A stretch of 64,000 bases of DNA from Paenibacillus sp. FSL W8-0186 (GCF_037969765.1 NZ_CP150207.1:4617001-4681000); one strand, 5' to 3'. Shown: positions 52,552 through 61,234, numbered from the stretch's first letter. Notes: generated from the letters alone by a model not told the origin. Translations and numbers: made by a program.

Positions 52552-53058
52552 TTATTTATCTCCCTTCTCATTCTCGTATTTGGATAATTTTCTGCGGAGT
52601 TCCTCCAGCTCTTTCTCCATCGCTTTCTTCTCAATATCTTCCATCATCGAATCCAAATTCGATGCGCTGCCGCCGAATGCCGATTGCTGCTGGTAACGCG
52701 GATCGTTATAGCTGGGTCCGGCGTAACGCGGATCGGCATACTGCGGGTCGCGGTACGGATTGCCCGGATTGCCCGGATTGCCCGGGTTGCCTGGGTTGCC
52801 TGGATTGCCGTACCCGTGGTTATGCTGACCGCCGCCTTGCCAGCCTCCATTGTAGTATGGATCGCGGGGAATATAAGGCTCTTTCGAAATCACCAGTGTT
52901 GCAATCAGATAAATCACGATGGTAGTTCCGCCTGTAATGAATACACTGATAATCGCCAGCAGCCGAAGCGCGGTTACGCTGATGCCAAAATATTCGCCAA
53001 GTCCGCCGATCAGACCGCTGAACCAACGATCACGTCTGGAACGGTATAGAGTTCCCAT
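52552..53058 (-). CDS. PspC-domain protein with Gly-Asn-Pro repeats and a coiled-coil tail
   Basis: 168 aa. An N-terminal PspC domain ([23 protein letters not shown], then a membrane helix ending in LVISKEP) is joined to a flexible linker with six Gly-Asn-Pro triplets, a Tyr/Pro-rich stretch and a C-terminal coiled coil (about residues 135-168). PspC proteins sit in the membrane and recruit or sense PspA. The linker is unlike E. coli PspC. It is placed between two pspA genes. Confidence 0.9.
   Translation of the reverse strand: MGTLYRSRRDRWFSGLIGGLGEYFGISVTALRLLAIISVFITGGTTIVIYLIATLVISKEPYIPRDPYYNGGWQGGGQHNHGYGNPGNPGNPGNPGNPGNPYRDPQYADPRYAGPSYNDPRYQQQSAFGGSASNLDSMMEDIEKKAMEKELEELRRKLSKYENEKGDK
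52757..52809. repeat. Nine-base tandem repeat inside the pspC gene
   Basis: About six copies of the nine-base unit GGATTGCCC (with T/C changes), in frame, encoding Gly-Asn-Pro on the minus strand. Copy-number change would alter linker length without a frameshift. Confidence 0.88.
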
Positions 53059-53063
53059 CGATC

Positions 53064-53738
53064 CTACTCCTCTCCTTTGTTATTCAGCTTCTGCTTCAAA
53101 CGGGAGAGCTCCTGTTCCAATGTCGATTGCAGAGCCGATCCAGCCTGATTTAGGAAATCCTGGCCTGATCTTCTCAGTTCCCGCAGACTGCGGGCTTCCC
53201 ATTCCATATCGGACACCCGGTCTTCCAGGCGGTGGAACATTTTCGGCACGTCTTGTGTACCGTACCCACTCATCCGCTGGTTCATACGCTGCTGCAGACG
53301 GAGCGTCTCCATTCTTGCGTAGTAATACTGCCGTTTGCTGTATACCACTTGATATTCTGTTTTCAATTCATTCAGCTGGCTTTCCAGTTCCTGCAAAGAC
53401 TCCAGGCTTTGTGCGTACAGTTCAGAGTATTGCTCGATCTTCTCTTCATAGAGCATTTTTTCCTGCAGAGCCAGCTTCGCCAGATGCTCTTCCTCCGCTT
53501 TAAGGGCAAGCAGCGCCTGCTCTTCCCTGCGGTCGCGCATCACCTTGGCCTGATCCACCTGCTGCTTCAATTGCTTCGTATGCCCCGCATACTGCTGATG
53601 CAGCTTCTCTGCCTCGGCGATCTCCTGGCGGGTCTCGATCAGGAATTGATCGATTAACCGCACCGGATCTTGAGACTGCTCCAACCGTTCATTTAAATTA
53701 GCTACCGTAATATCCCGTACTCGACGAAATACACTCAT
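53064..53738 (-). CDS. pspA: PspA/IM30 family protein, second paralogue
   Basis: 224 aa, coiled coil throughout with the amphipathic N-terminal helix (MSVFRRVRDITVANLNERL). More divergent from LiaH than the copy at 51842 and Gln-rich. With PspC between the two copies, it may form mixed assemblies. GGAGGGATGGGATGTC precedes the ATG. Confidence 0.93.
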   Translation of the reverse strand: MSVFRRVRDITVANLNERLEQSQDPVRLIDQFLIETRQEIAEAEKLHQQYAGHTKQLKQQVDQAKVMRDRREEQALLALKAEEEHLAKLALQEKMLYEEKIEQYSELYAQSLESLQELESQLNELKTEYQVVYSKRQYYYARMETLRLQQRMNQRMSGYGTQDVPKMFHRLEDRVSDMEWEARSLRELRRSGQDFLNQAGSALQSTLEQELSRLKQKLNNKGEE

Positions 53739-53790
53739 GACATCCCATCCCTCCTAACCAAATCGGTTCATCATTATTCGATATATGTGA

Positions 53791-54090
53791 TCAATATCCC
53801 CGCCGTCTTCCATTCAGTGAATAAATGCCGAAGACGATCAAGCCGATCCCGATTGCCGGTACGATGAGCCACGCCAATTTGTTCATTAAGGATATGATCC
53901 CAAAGAGGAGAACAATCCATCCAAAAAATGCGTTGCCCCGGCGAATACCGTAGTAACCAAGACCGATCAATGCTACTGCGAACAACAATCCGAATAGACT
54001 GCCCAGCAGCGGGGTAAGCTTGCCCAGCAGGATTAATCCCCCCAGGACAATAAGTACGATTGCGAACCCGCTTGATCGATTTGCTCTCAT
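53791..54090 (-). CDS. LiaI-like small membrane protein
   Basis: 99 aa with three to four hydrophobic helices and a short basic C-terminus. It resembles the LiaI/LiaF N-terminal membrane domain (DUF5668-like: GFAIVLIVLGGLILLGKLTPLL). In B. subtilis LiaI anchors LiaH at the membrane. It is the first gene of the operon, so its promoter in 54091-54448 is probably the LiaR-controlled one. Confidence 0.82.
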   Translation of the reverse strand: MRANRSSGFAIVLIVLGGLILLGKLTPLLGSLFGLLFAVALIGLGYYGIRRGNAFFGWIVLLFGIISLMNKLAWLIVPAIGIGLIVFGIYSLNGRRRGY

Positions 54091-54448
54091 TTATTAGTCA
54101 CCGCCTTTCGTAAGTATCAACCTTATGTCCTTATTGTAGGTGGAAAAGCGTTTATTCAAAACGGACTACGGACGGTTTTTCTTCCTAGACCTAAGTCGAG
54201 GTGGCCTTAAGACCCTGAAGACCCGGTGTCCGACTACTGGAGAAATAGCAACAGCCTGCCCGGGTAACTTGGGCAGGCTGCACATTCCTATTGAAGTTGC
54301 TGTTACCTGACTTGGTGCAGGTCGCTTGTTCCTGTATATTACCGCCATTGTACTGCAATATCTATACATTTACTCCTGCAGTTGCTTATACAGTAGTTGC
54401 TATTGCTTCTTGCTGTGTCATATATCCTTGCTTTTAATTTAGCCAGTC
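54091..54448. other. Intergenic region with a GC hairpin and a degenerate reading frame
   Basis: Between liaI and mrpG. A nine-pair hairpin AGCCTGCCC / GGGCAGGCT lies at 54252-54280. On the minus strand TTGAAT (complement of about 54152-54157) and TACAAT (about 54131-54136) are candidate -35 and -10 elements, but with only 15 bases between them. A minus-strand frame from ATG 54421 (AAGGA upstream) to 54191 is open except for TAA at codon 12 and TAG at codon 20. No RNA family recognised. Confidence 0.5.
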
Positions 54449-54838
54449 TTACTCCTGCTTGCTTCCGTCTCCCTGCTGCATCTGCCGTCCCTGCTTCTCC
54501 CGTCTCATGGCCTCGTTCAGGTCGTCCCGAACGCTACCCTTCCATAGAGGCACTCCGGTCCGGTGAGCGGCCCTGCCGTTCAGATGACCTGCCACCGGCG
54601 CGGTAATGAAGACGAAGACGATACCGAGCAGCAGCTTGGCGCTGACATGATCCAGATAGAACATGAAATACAGGAAGGCCCCGCTCAATATGCATAATAC
54701 GCCAAGCGTCGTGCTTTTCGTGGCCGCATGCGACCGCAAATATACATCGGGAAGCCGTATCAGCCCAAAAGCGCTTAACGCGCTGACTACGGCCCCAAAC
54801 AACACGAGCATGCCAATCAGAAGCTCACCGATCATCAT
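54449..54838 (-). CDS. mrpG: Na+/H+ antiporter subunit MrpG
   Basis: 129 aa from about ATG 54838; GCGAGG is seven bases upstream of this ATG and three consecutive ATGs are possible. Three membrane helices, with the conserved LSAFGLIRLPDVYLRSHAATKSTTLG segment, then a charged C-terminal tail with Gln repeats. Accessory subunit of the Mrp complex. Last gene of the operon; it overlaps mrpF by 14 bases. Confidence 0.92.
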   Translation of the reverse strand: MMIGELLIGMLVLFGAVVSALSAFGLIRLPDVYLRSHAATKSTTLGVLCILSGAFLYFMFYLDHVSAKLLLGIVFVFITAPVAGHLNGRAAHRTGVPLWKGSVRDDLNEAMRREKQGRQMQQGDGSKQE

Positions 54839-55118
54839 CATCACCTCGCTGCTCAATGACAACACCACGCTCAATGTACCGGGCAAAGGCGGTCGTTCCA
54901 ACGAAAGATAGAATACCGATCAGAAGAATGATTTCGAAATATGCTTCCGTCCTCATCAGCATGCAGAGTACGGCTACCATGGCCAGCAGATTGATGCCAA
55001 TCGTATCCAGAGACGTAATGCGGTCAGCCATGGAAGGCCCCTTCATCAAACGGTACAAGCATCCCAGTATCGCCAACGATAATATGACGAGGGCTGCAAA
55101 CAAGAACCCGTCGATCAT
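54825..55118 (-). CDS. mrpF: Na+/H+ antiporter subunit MrpF
   Basis: 97 aa, three membrane helices, with the family core YRLMKGPSMADRITSLDTIGINLLAM. The ATG overlaps the mrpE stop (ATGA). Confidence 0.93.
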   Translation of the reverse strand: MIDGFLFAALVILSLAILGCLYRLMKGPSMADRITSLDTIGINLLAMVAVLCMLMRTEAYFEIILLIGILSFVGTTAFARYIERGVVIEQRGDDDDR

Positions 55119-55591
55119 CTCGTCACCTCCAGGATTGCTTTTTCAAACGTGCTTCTAATATCGCTGCAGAGCTTATCGACATCATCGATGTCCATAGCAT
55201 GGATATATAAGGTAGAACCTTCTCTGGATACATCAAGCGTTAGTGTTCCCGGTGTCAGCGTAATGAGGTTAGCCAGGATCGTGACTTCCCAATCGCCAGT
55301 CAGTTCGGTCTTATAAGCGAAAATACCGGGACGAATATTCAGCTTCGGAGACAGCACCTGTCCGATGACCACAAAACTCGATTTAAAGAGCTCTTTAATG
55401 AACAACACAAGCAGTTTGATCATCGCCCACACCTTCCTCATATAGAAGCCCTGCGGCCAAAAGCGGCCGAACAGGCCTATCAAGGCCAAGCCGATCATAT
55501 AACCCACAATCAGTCCAGAGGCCGACCAGTTATTGTTCAAGAACATCCAGATCACAGCGATCAGGAAATTCAATAAAATTTGAAGCGCCAT
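55115..55591 (-). CDS. mrpE: Na+/H+ antiporter subunit MrpE
   Basis: 158 aa from ATG 55591 (AAGGAG about nine bases upstream); the longer frame to 55678 overlaps mrpD and is not needed. N-terminal membrane helices, then a soluble domain with ANLITLTPGTLTLDVS, the conserved MrpE signature. Confidence 0.93.
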   Translation of the reverse strand: MALQILLNFLIAVIWMFLNNNWSASGLIVGYMIGLALIGLFGRFWPQGFYMRKVWAMIKLLVLFIKELFKSSFVVIGQVLSPKLNIRPGIFAYKTELTGDWEVTILANLITLTPGTLTLDVSREGSTLYIHAMDIDDVDKLCSDIRSTFEKAILEVTR

Positions 55592-55596
55592 ATCAT

Positions 55597-57078
55597 CTAC
55601 TCCTTCAGCACGGCATCGATATAAATTGCTGGGTTCGTTAAGACATCCCCGGCCTGAGACGCAAGAGAGTATACCCACTCAGAGCCGATCCCGATCACAA
55701 GGATAAGGGCGAACAATGCAGCTGCACTAGATAGCAGCCCTTTGATCCGGACTGGCTCCTGGATGGCTGCAGGCTGCTCCCCGCCGCCATAAAAAGCTCC
55801 GATAAATACACGCATCAACGAATAAAGTACGATCAGGCTGGACGCAAGCGCAATTCCTGTCCATAAATAATGCCCCGATGCAAACCCGCCCTGGACGATC
55901 AACAGCTTGCCTGTGAAGCCGCTGAGCGGCGGCACACCGATGATCGCGAGCGTGACGATAAAGAACATCCAGCCCAGCAGCGGATAGCGTCTTATCAGCC
56001 CGCCCATTTGCCTCAAGTCACTGGTGCCCGCGGCCTTGATGAGCATTCCCCCCAGCAGGAACAACAGCGCTTTGGCGATCATGTCATGGATCAGATAGAA
56101 GACGACGCCATCCATAGATGTCTTGTTCGCCGTGGCGATTCCGAAGGAAATAAAGCCGATCCCGATCACAACGTTATAGTTGATGATCCGGTGGATATCG
56201 GAATAAGCGACTGCACCTATCCCGCCTAATATCATCGTCGCCACAGCCATCCAACCGATGAGCGAGTGGGTAAGCTCCGGCTGGTGATAGAATATGAGGC
56301 TGAAGGTTCGGGCAATCGCATAAATGCCGACCTTGGTCAGCAGCGCGCCGAACAAAGCCTTCACCGCCGTTGGCGGGGCGCTGTATGAGCCCGGCAGCCA
56401 GAAGAACAGGAACAGGCCCGCTTTAAGCGCAAATACGATGAGAAATAACACGGCGATGACATTAATTATCCCGCCCTGTCCCACCTCGGCTATGCGAAGC
56501 GATAAATGTGCCATGTTCAGTGTACCGGTAACACCATATAGATAGGCGATCGCCGCTACAAAGAAGCTGGAGGACACGATGTTGACCAGAATATATTTCA
56601 GCGTCTCCCTCAGCTGCCGTTTCGTGCCTCCAAGCACGATCAGGGCGTAGGAAGCGATTAGCATCACCTCAAAGCAGACAAACAGATTGAACAAATCCCC
56701 CGTCAGGAACGATCCGTTTACGCCTACGATCAGAAATTGGAAGAACGGATGGAAATAATGCCGCTCCCTCTCTCTTCCGATGCTGCCGAACGCATAGAAC
56801 AGGCAAGCCGTACTTAGCACTGTCGTCGTTAATACGAGCAGCGCCGCCAGCATATCCGCCGTAAATACGATTCCGTATGGCGGCGCCCAGCCTCCCATAT
56901 GCAAAGTCTGGATACCGTTCAGTCTAACCTCTCGGACGATGAGGACCGCCGCGAGAATATTCAGCACTGCCCCTGTGGCATTGATCCATCTTTGCAGCAT
57001 GACCCGGCTATGGGCAAAAATAAGAGCAACTGCAGTCAGCAGAGGAATGATAAGCGGAAATACGAGTAAATTATTCAC
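55597..57078 (-). CDS. mrpD: Na+/H+ antiporter subunit MrpD (NuoM/N-like)
   Basis: 493 aa from a GTG at 57078, in-frame and overlapping mrpC by eight bases. About fourteen helices, related to the proton-pumping NuoL/M/N subunits. The conserved Lys in the TKVGIYAIAR helix and the Glu in the FEVMLIASYALIVL helix, needed for proton movement in Mrp, are present. Confidence 0.95.
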   Translation of the reverse strand: MNNLLVFPLIIPLLTAVALIFAHSRVMLQRWINATGAVLNILAAVLIVREVRLNGIQTLHMGGWAPPYGIVFTADMLAALLVLTTTVLSTACLFYAFGSIGRERERHYFHPFFQFLIVGVNGSFLTGDLFNLFVCFEVMLIASYALIVLGGTKRQLRETLKYILVNIVSSSFFVAAIAYLYGVTGTLNMAHLSLRIAEVGQGGIINVIAVLFLIVFALKAGLFLFFWLPGSYSAPPTAVKALFGALLTKVGIYAIARTFSLIFYHQPELTHSLIGWMAVATMILGGIGAVAYSDIHRIINYNVVIGIGFISFGIATANKTSMDGVVFYLIHDMIAKALLFLLGGMLIKAAGTSDLRQMGGLIRRYPLLGWMFFIVTLAIIGVPPLSGFTGKLLIVQGGFASGHYLWTGIALASSLIVLYSLMRVFIGAFYGGGEQPAAIQEPVRIKGLLSSAAALFALILVIGIGSEWVYSLASQAGDVLTNPAIYIDAVLKE

Positions 57079-57409
57079 CTTCGTCCCCCCTTAGCTGCTC
57101 CATATCATCTGTCTTCAGTTTTTGGTACGCCTTATAGGCGAGTACAAAGAAGAAAGATGTGACTCCGAAGCTAATTACTATAGATGTTAATATAAGAGCC
57201 GCCGGAACCGGATCCGTATAGGCGGAGGCATGCTCTCCAAGCAGCGGAGGCGCCCCTTTCTTCAAACGGGCCATTGTTAACAACAGCAAATGCACCGCAT
57301 GCGTCAGCAGAGAGGTCCCGAGTATGATGCGCAGCAAGCTCCTGGTAAGGATCAGATACACTCCGACCATGAACAGGATGCCGACGGCTATTGACATCAT
57401 TAATTCCAT
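57071..57409 (-). CDS. mrpC: Na+/H+ antiporter subunit MrpC (NuoK-like)
   Basis: 112 aa, three membrane helices, NuoK-like; conserved core GVYLILTRSLLRIILGTSLLTHAVHLLLL. Starts two bases after the mrpA stop (TAA-TC-ATG). Confidence 0.94.
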   Translation of the reverse strand: MELMMSIAVGILFMVGVYLILTRSLLRIILGTSLLTHAVHLLLLTMARLKKGAPPLLGEHASAYTDPVPAALILTSIVISFGVTSFFFVLAYKAYQKLKTDDMEQLRGDEGE

Positions 57410-57411
57410 GA

Positions 57412-60303
57412 TTACCGATCCCTCCCGATCTCAAGAATAATCGTCATCGTGACCCCCACGACGGTTAAATACACGCCCAGGTCGAAAATGACCGCCGTAG
57501 CCAGCTCGACCTCCCCGAGAATCGGCAAATACTCATGTCCGAACGCATGGCTCAGAAACGGCACGCCGAACCACAGCGAGCCTAGCCCTGTTAGAAAAGC
57601 GATAAGCAGGCCCGTGGCCATGACCTTCTGGAAATTAAGCGGAACGATGCTGCGCATAACCTCTTGTCCATAGGCGATTGCAAGCAGCACGAGCGCGGCC
57701 GAAGTCATCAGTCCGCCGATGAATCCGCCTCCCGGATTATTGTGGCCGGCAAAGAACAGATACCAGGAGAACGTAAGGATAATAAACATGGCAACCCTTG
57801 AGGTCATCCGCAGAATGACATCGTTGCTTCTTACCGGTATAAGCCCGCCTCTCAATTGCTTGTTAGAGCCTAAGCGGGGAGGGAGCTGCTCCTGCTTCTC
57901 GTCCAAACTTAGGCGAATCATGGAATAGATGCCAAGCGACGCAATGCCGAGCACTACAATTTCCAGCATCGTATCGAAGCCGCGGAAGTCTACGAGGATG
58001 ACATTGACGACATTTTTCCCGCCAGCCAGTGTGTAACTTGCCTCTAGAAAGAACTTCGATATTGACTCGAAGGGGTGGCTGTTCCCGGCGCTTAAAGCAC
58101 TGAGTGCAATCAGGGTGACCATAAGCCCTACTCCCAGCGCAATCAGGAAATTCGTAAGCTTGAATTTAAGGACGGACAGCTCTTTCTTTAGCTTCGGCAA
58201 ATGATAGAAGCACAGAAGGAATAGCGTGACCGATACCGTCTCCACGATGAGCTGGGTAAGCGCCAGATCCGGCGCCCGGAATATGACGAAGAACAAGGAC
58301 ACCATGTAACCGACGGCCCCCGTCAAAATAATCGCCAGCAGACGCGAATTGGCAAAGGGCACCGCGATCGCGGCTATAATGAGGGCAAGCAAAATAGCTG
58401 CCTCGTATACCGTGACTGGAGCGTAGCTGCTGCTATCCAGGTTGAAGCCGTCAAACGCAAGCATAATGGCTCCAAGTACAACTACGAGAAACGTGAAAAT
58501 ATAAATCAAGTAATGCCGTACAGAACCGGTCATATATTTATCCGTTAACCACTTTGACGACCGCTCCAGCATCCCCAGGCCCGAATCATACACGCCGTTC
58601 AAGGAGAAGCGGGGTGATCCAGGGCTATTCAATACCTTGACCTTAGGCTGCAGAACAAAGACCAGAATGCCTGCGCCGATAACGCCGAGTGTCATGAATA
58701 CCTCCGGCGTCCAGCCATGCCAGAATTCTATGGATACGAGGAATTTCTCTCCCGGCCCGAGCAGGCCCGGCATAACTGCTGCCATCGCAGGCTCGATGAG
58801 CGAGTACGACAACAATCCGGGGAACAGGCCGAACACGAGCGCAAGCGCGGCCATGATCACTGGCGGTATAAGCATACCGACCGGAGCCTCGTGCGGCTGC
58901 AGCTTCAGCTGCTCCGGCTTGAATTTGCCGGTAAATGTTCTGACCAGCAGTACCATGCTGTAAGCAAAGGTAAAGACGCTGGCAGCCCAAGCGATCACAG
59001 GAAACAGGCTGCTCCAGGTATCCATGCTCCATATGCCCATTTCCCGGGCATTCAGAACTGCCGTAAAGAACATTTCCTTACTAAGAAAGCCCCCGAACGG
59101 CGGTATGCCCGCCATCGATAACGCTCCTATGACAGCGACCGTGAACGTTACGGGCATGATAGACATTAATCCGCCCAACTTGCGGATATCTCGCGTTCCC
59201 GTCTCATGATCTACGATCCCGACAACCATGAATAACGCTCCCTTAAATACCGCATGATTCATCAAATGGAATATGGCGGCCATCGTTGCCTTGGAATAGA
59301 ACAAAGACTGCTGGACGTCCGTGTAATACCCCGAGGCCGAACCGAGCCCCAGCAAAGCCATGATCAATCCCAGCTGGCTAATCGTGGAGAAGGCCAGCAT
59401 CGCCTTCAGATCGGTTTGCTTGATCGCCTTGAACGAACCAAAGATCAGCGTAATAAGCCCTACGCCCGACACGAGCCAGAACCAGGACGCTTGTCCAGAG
59501 AACACCGGCGTAAATCTCGCTACCAGATATAACCCGGCTTTGACCATCGTTGCCGAGTGCAAATAGGCACTCACCGGCGTCGGCGCCTCCATCGCATCCG
59601 GCAGCCAAATATGGAACGGGAACTGGGCAGATTTCGTGAAGGCTCCGAGCAGCACCAGCAGCAGTGCAGGCAGCATCAGGGAATGGCCGATGATCATATC
59701 GGAGCTCTGAATGATTTCTCTCACCGAGAACGTGCCGGTCATAATATAAATCAATACGAAGCCAGCCAACATCGCTAGACCGCCAAACACGGTAATGAGC
59801 ATGGATTTGAACGCCCCATATCTGGAACGCTCCCGGTGATGCCAGAAAGCGATCAACAGAAAGGAAGAGATGCTCGTCAATTCCCAGAAGCCGTAAAGCA
59901 CGATCAGATTATCAGATAGGACAACTCCCAGCATAGCCCCCATAAATAGAAGCAAATACACGTAGAAGCGATGAACGGCCTCTTTTTCCTTATCCATATA
60001 AAAAATGGAATAGAAAACGACCAGTGTACCGATCCCCGAAATTAGCAAAGTGAACAGCAATGACAACCCGTCCAACTGAACGCTGAACTCGATGCCAAGC
60101 GAGGTGATCCAGGGGACTGCGGCTACGATATCATGACCCGATTGAACAATGGGGATCTGCCTCAGGAAGTAAACAAAGAGTACGGCTGGCGCTAACATAA
60201 CGGCCCATCCCGGGTGCGGTTTTCCCGGCAGTCTCTTCAGCAGAGGCATTCCTGCAGCCAGAATAAATGGTAAAATGATTGCTGCGTGCAAAATAGACAA
60301 CAT
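57412..60303 (-). CDS. mrpA: Na+/H+ antiporter subunit MrpA fused to MrpB
   Basis: 963 aa, longer than B. subtilis MrpA (about 800). Residues 1-800 are MrpA: NuoL-like helices with the proton-path Lys and Glu positions, then the MbhD/MbhE-like C-terminal region. Residues about 820-963 (RMTSRVAMFIILTFSWYLFFAGHNNPGGGFIGGLM..LGVYLTVVGVTMTIILE) are a complete MrpB. No separate mrpB gene exists in the operon. The complex expels Na+ (or K+) in exchange for H+ and supports alkaline and salt tolerance. AAGGAGG precedes the ATG. Confidence 0.94.
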   Translation of the reverse strand: MLSILHAAIILPFILAAGMPLLKRLPGKPHPGWAVMLAPAVLFVYFLRQIPIVQSGHDIVAAVPWITSLGIEFSVQLDGLSLLFTLLISGIGTLVVFYSIFYMDKEKEAVHRFYVYLLLFMGAMLGVVLSDNLIVLYGFWELTSISSFLLIAFWHHRERSRYGAFKSMLITVFGGLAMLAGFVLIYIMTGTFSVREIIQSSDMIIGHSLMLPALLLVLLGAFTKSAQFPFHIWLPDAMEAPTPVSAYLHSATMVKAGLYLVARFTPVFSGQASWFWLVSGVGLITLIFGSFKAIKQTDLKAMLAFSTISQLGLIMALLGLGSASGYYTDVQQSLFYSKATMAAIFHLMNHAVFKGALFMVVGIVDHETGTRDIRKLGGLMSIMPVTFTVAVIGALSMAGIPPFGGFLSKEMFFTAVLNAREMGIWSMDTWSSLFPVIAWAASVFTFAYSMVLLVRTFTGKFKPEQLKLQPHEAPVGMLIPPVIMAALALVFGLFPGLLSYSLIEPAMAAVMPGLLGPGEKFLVSIEFWHGWTPEVFMTLGVIGAGILVFVLQPKVKVLNSPGSPRFSLNGVYDSGLGMLERSSKWLTDKYMTGSVRHYLIYIFTFLVVVLGAIMLAFDGFNLDSSSYAPVTVYEAAILLALIIAAIAVPFANSRLLAIILTGAVGYMVSLFFVIFRAPDLALTQLIVETVSVTLFLLCFYHLPKLKKELSVLKFKLTNFLIALGVGLMVTLIALSALSAGNSHPFESISKFFLEASYTLAGGKNVVNVILVDFRGFDTMLEIVVLGIASLGIYSMIRLSLDEKQEQLPPRLGSNKQLRGGLIPVRSNDVILRMTSRVAMFIILTFSWYLFFAGHNNPGGGFIGGLMTSAALVLLAIAYGQEVMRSIVPLNFQKVMATGLLIAFLTGLGSLWFGVPFLSHAFGHEYLPILGEVELATAVIFDLGVYLTVVGVTMTIILEIGRDR

Positions 60304-60394
60304 GCTTCCTCCTTACTCGTGCTATATAACCTGTGTCTCATCAGCTTAGCCATATTTAAATCAGAACATAAATACGGTATCCCTGAAAAAACAC

Positions 60395-60503
60395 AAAAAG
60401 AGCCCGCGTTTGGCAGGCTCCTCCGATAAATCAATATGTGGTTAAGGCTGTCGTGCAATTGAAGCACATCCAAAAGTATATCCTTTTTTTGAGCGGTTGT
60501 AAA
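60395..60503 (-). promoter_or_regulatory. mrp promoter and terminator-containing leader
   Basis: Minus strand: -35 TTTACA (60503-60498), a 17-base spacer, and -10 TATACT (60480-60475), so transcription starts near 60469, 166 bases before mrpA. Inside the leader, GAGCCTGC / GCGGGCTC (60400-60420) followed by TTTTT (60399-60395) is an intrinsic terminator. Upstream is a structured segment with a small GTGC..GCAC hairpin and a conserved-looking GACAGCCTTAACC and GGAGGAGCC. The last element overlaps the 5' arm of the terminator, the arrangement of a riboswitch or attenuator. I cannot assign the class with certainty; a sodium-sensing element would fit the genes. Confidence 0.62.
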
Positions 60504-60572
60504 CACGAATCTAACTGTATATATATAGCTCATTAAGGAAATCACTTTCTATAGTAAAGGAGAGTGATTTCC

Positions 60573-60788
60573 ATGCCGATCCGCCAAATCCTCGTCTGCT
60601 CATCCATATTTCTCGTGATTATTTGCAGTGCCGCGTTTCTTGCCCGCCAGCTGTCGCCACTCATGTCCCTAGAACAATCGCGCTTATACTTCAAGCAATT
60701 AAATATTGGATTAAGAAACCCAGCTGCGTTTCAGCCCCGGGAATACATCCGGATCGTACCGTCCTCTCATCCGGAAGGATTTCCTTGA
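60573..60788 (+). CDS. Small membrane protein of unknown function
   Basis: 71 aa from ATG 60573, behind AAAGGAGAGTG. One N-terminal helix (about residues 6-26), then a hydrophilic tail rich in aromatic and basic residues. No family recognised. Divergent from the mrp leader, about 70 bases from the mrp -35. Confidence 0.6.
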   Translation: MPIRQILVCSSIFLVIICSAAFLARQLSPLMSLEQSRLYFKQLNIGLRNPAAFQPREYIRIVPSSHPEGFP

Positions 60789-60883
60789 AATTGGGCGAAT
60801 AATTTATCATCATTCTTTTGAGATACTAAGGATTGTGTGCTATCCTTAAGGTTAGCAGCTATTTTAGAGAGGGGATAAGCATC

Positions 60884-61234
60884 ATGATACATATTCGGCA
60901 AACGATGGTATGGTTTTTTGCCTCTGTCTTTGCGCTAATCATGATTTTCTTTATTCCTCATCCAGCTCTAAATCCAGGACATGTCGCAAGTTTCGAACAT
61001 ACGGCCGTTGAAGCTGAGCAGCCCCTCCGCAAATCGGAGAACAAGGCAGCCCTTCTGACGCCTGCACATGTCAAGCTTGGCAACGATCTATCCCCGTTTT
61101 ACCTGTTAGTCATCCCCGCCGCAGCCAGTAGTATAATTGCTTTGGCAGGGATCTATTTCCGTCCATTTTTCTATCAATTCATGAAGCGAATCCTTCTGTT
61201 ACCCATCAAATTTACTAGCATTTATGCTGCTTGA
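60884..61234 (+). CDS. Two-helix membrane protein of unknown function
   Basis: 116 aa from ATG 60884, behind GAGAGGGGATAAG. Helix 1 (about residues 9-28) and helix 2 (about 78-98) flank a charged extracellular or cytoplasmic loop. It precedes khtT, where B. subtilis has khtS, but it does not clearly resemble KhtS. Function unknown. Confidence 0.6.
   Translation: MIHIRQTMVWFFASVFALIMIFFIPHPALNPGHVASFEHTAVEAEQPLRKSENKAALLTPAHVKLGNDLSPFYLLVIPAAASSIIALAGIYFRPFFYQFMKRILLLPIKFTSIYAA

Noticed and set aside
52757..52809. Short regular repeats as a possible CRISPR array
   Set aside because: The unit is nine bases with no spacers and lies in frame inside the pspC gene.
54252..54280. Hairpin near liaI as a known riboswitch (ydaO/c-di-AMP, c-di-GMP, cobalamin)
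   Set aside because: The conserved cores of these classes, as far as I recall them, are absent on both strands.
60237..60545. 102-codon minus-strand frame over the mrp leader
   Set aside because: It overlaps the promoter, terminator and the mrpA start; no ribosome-binding site.
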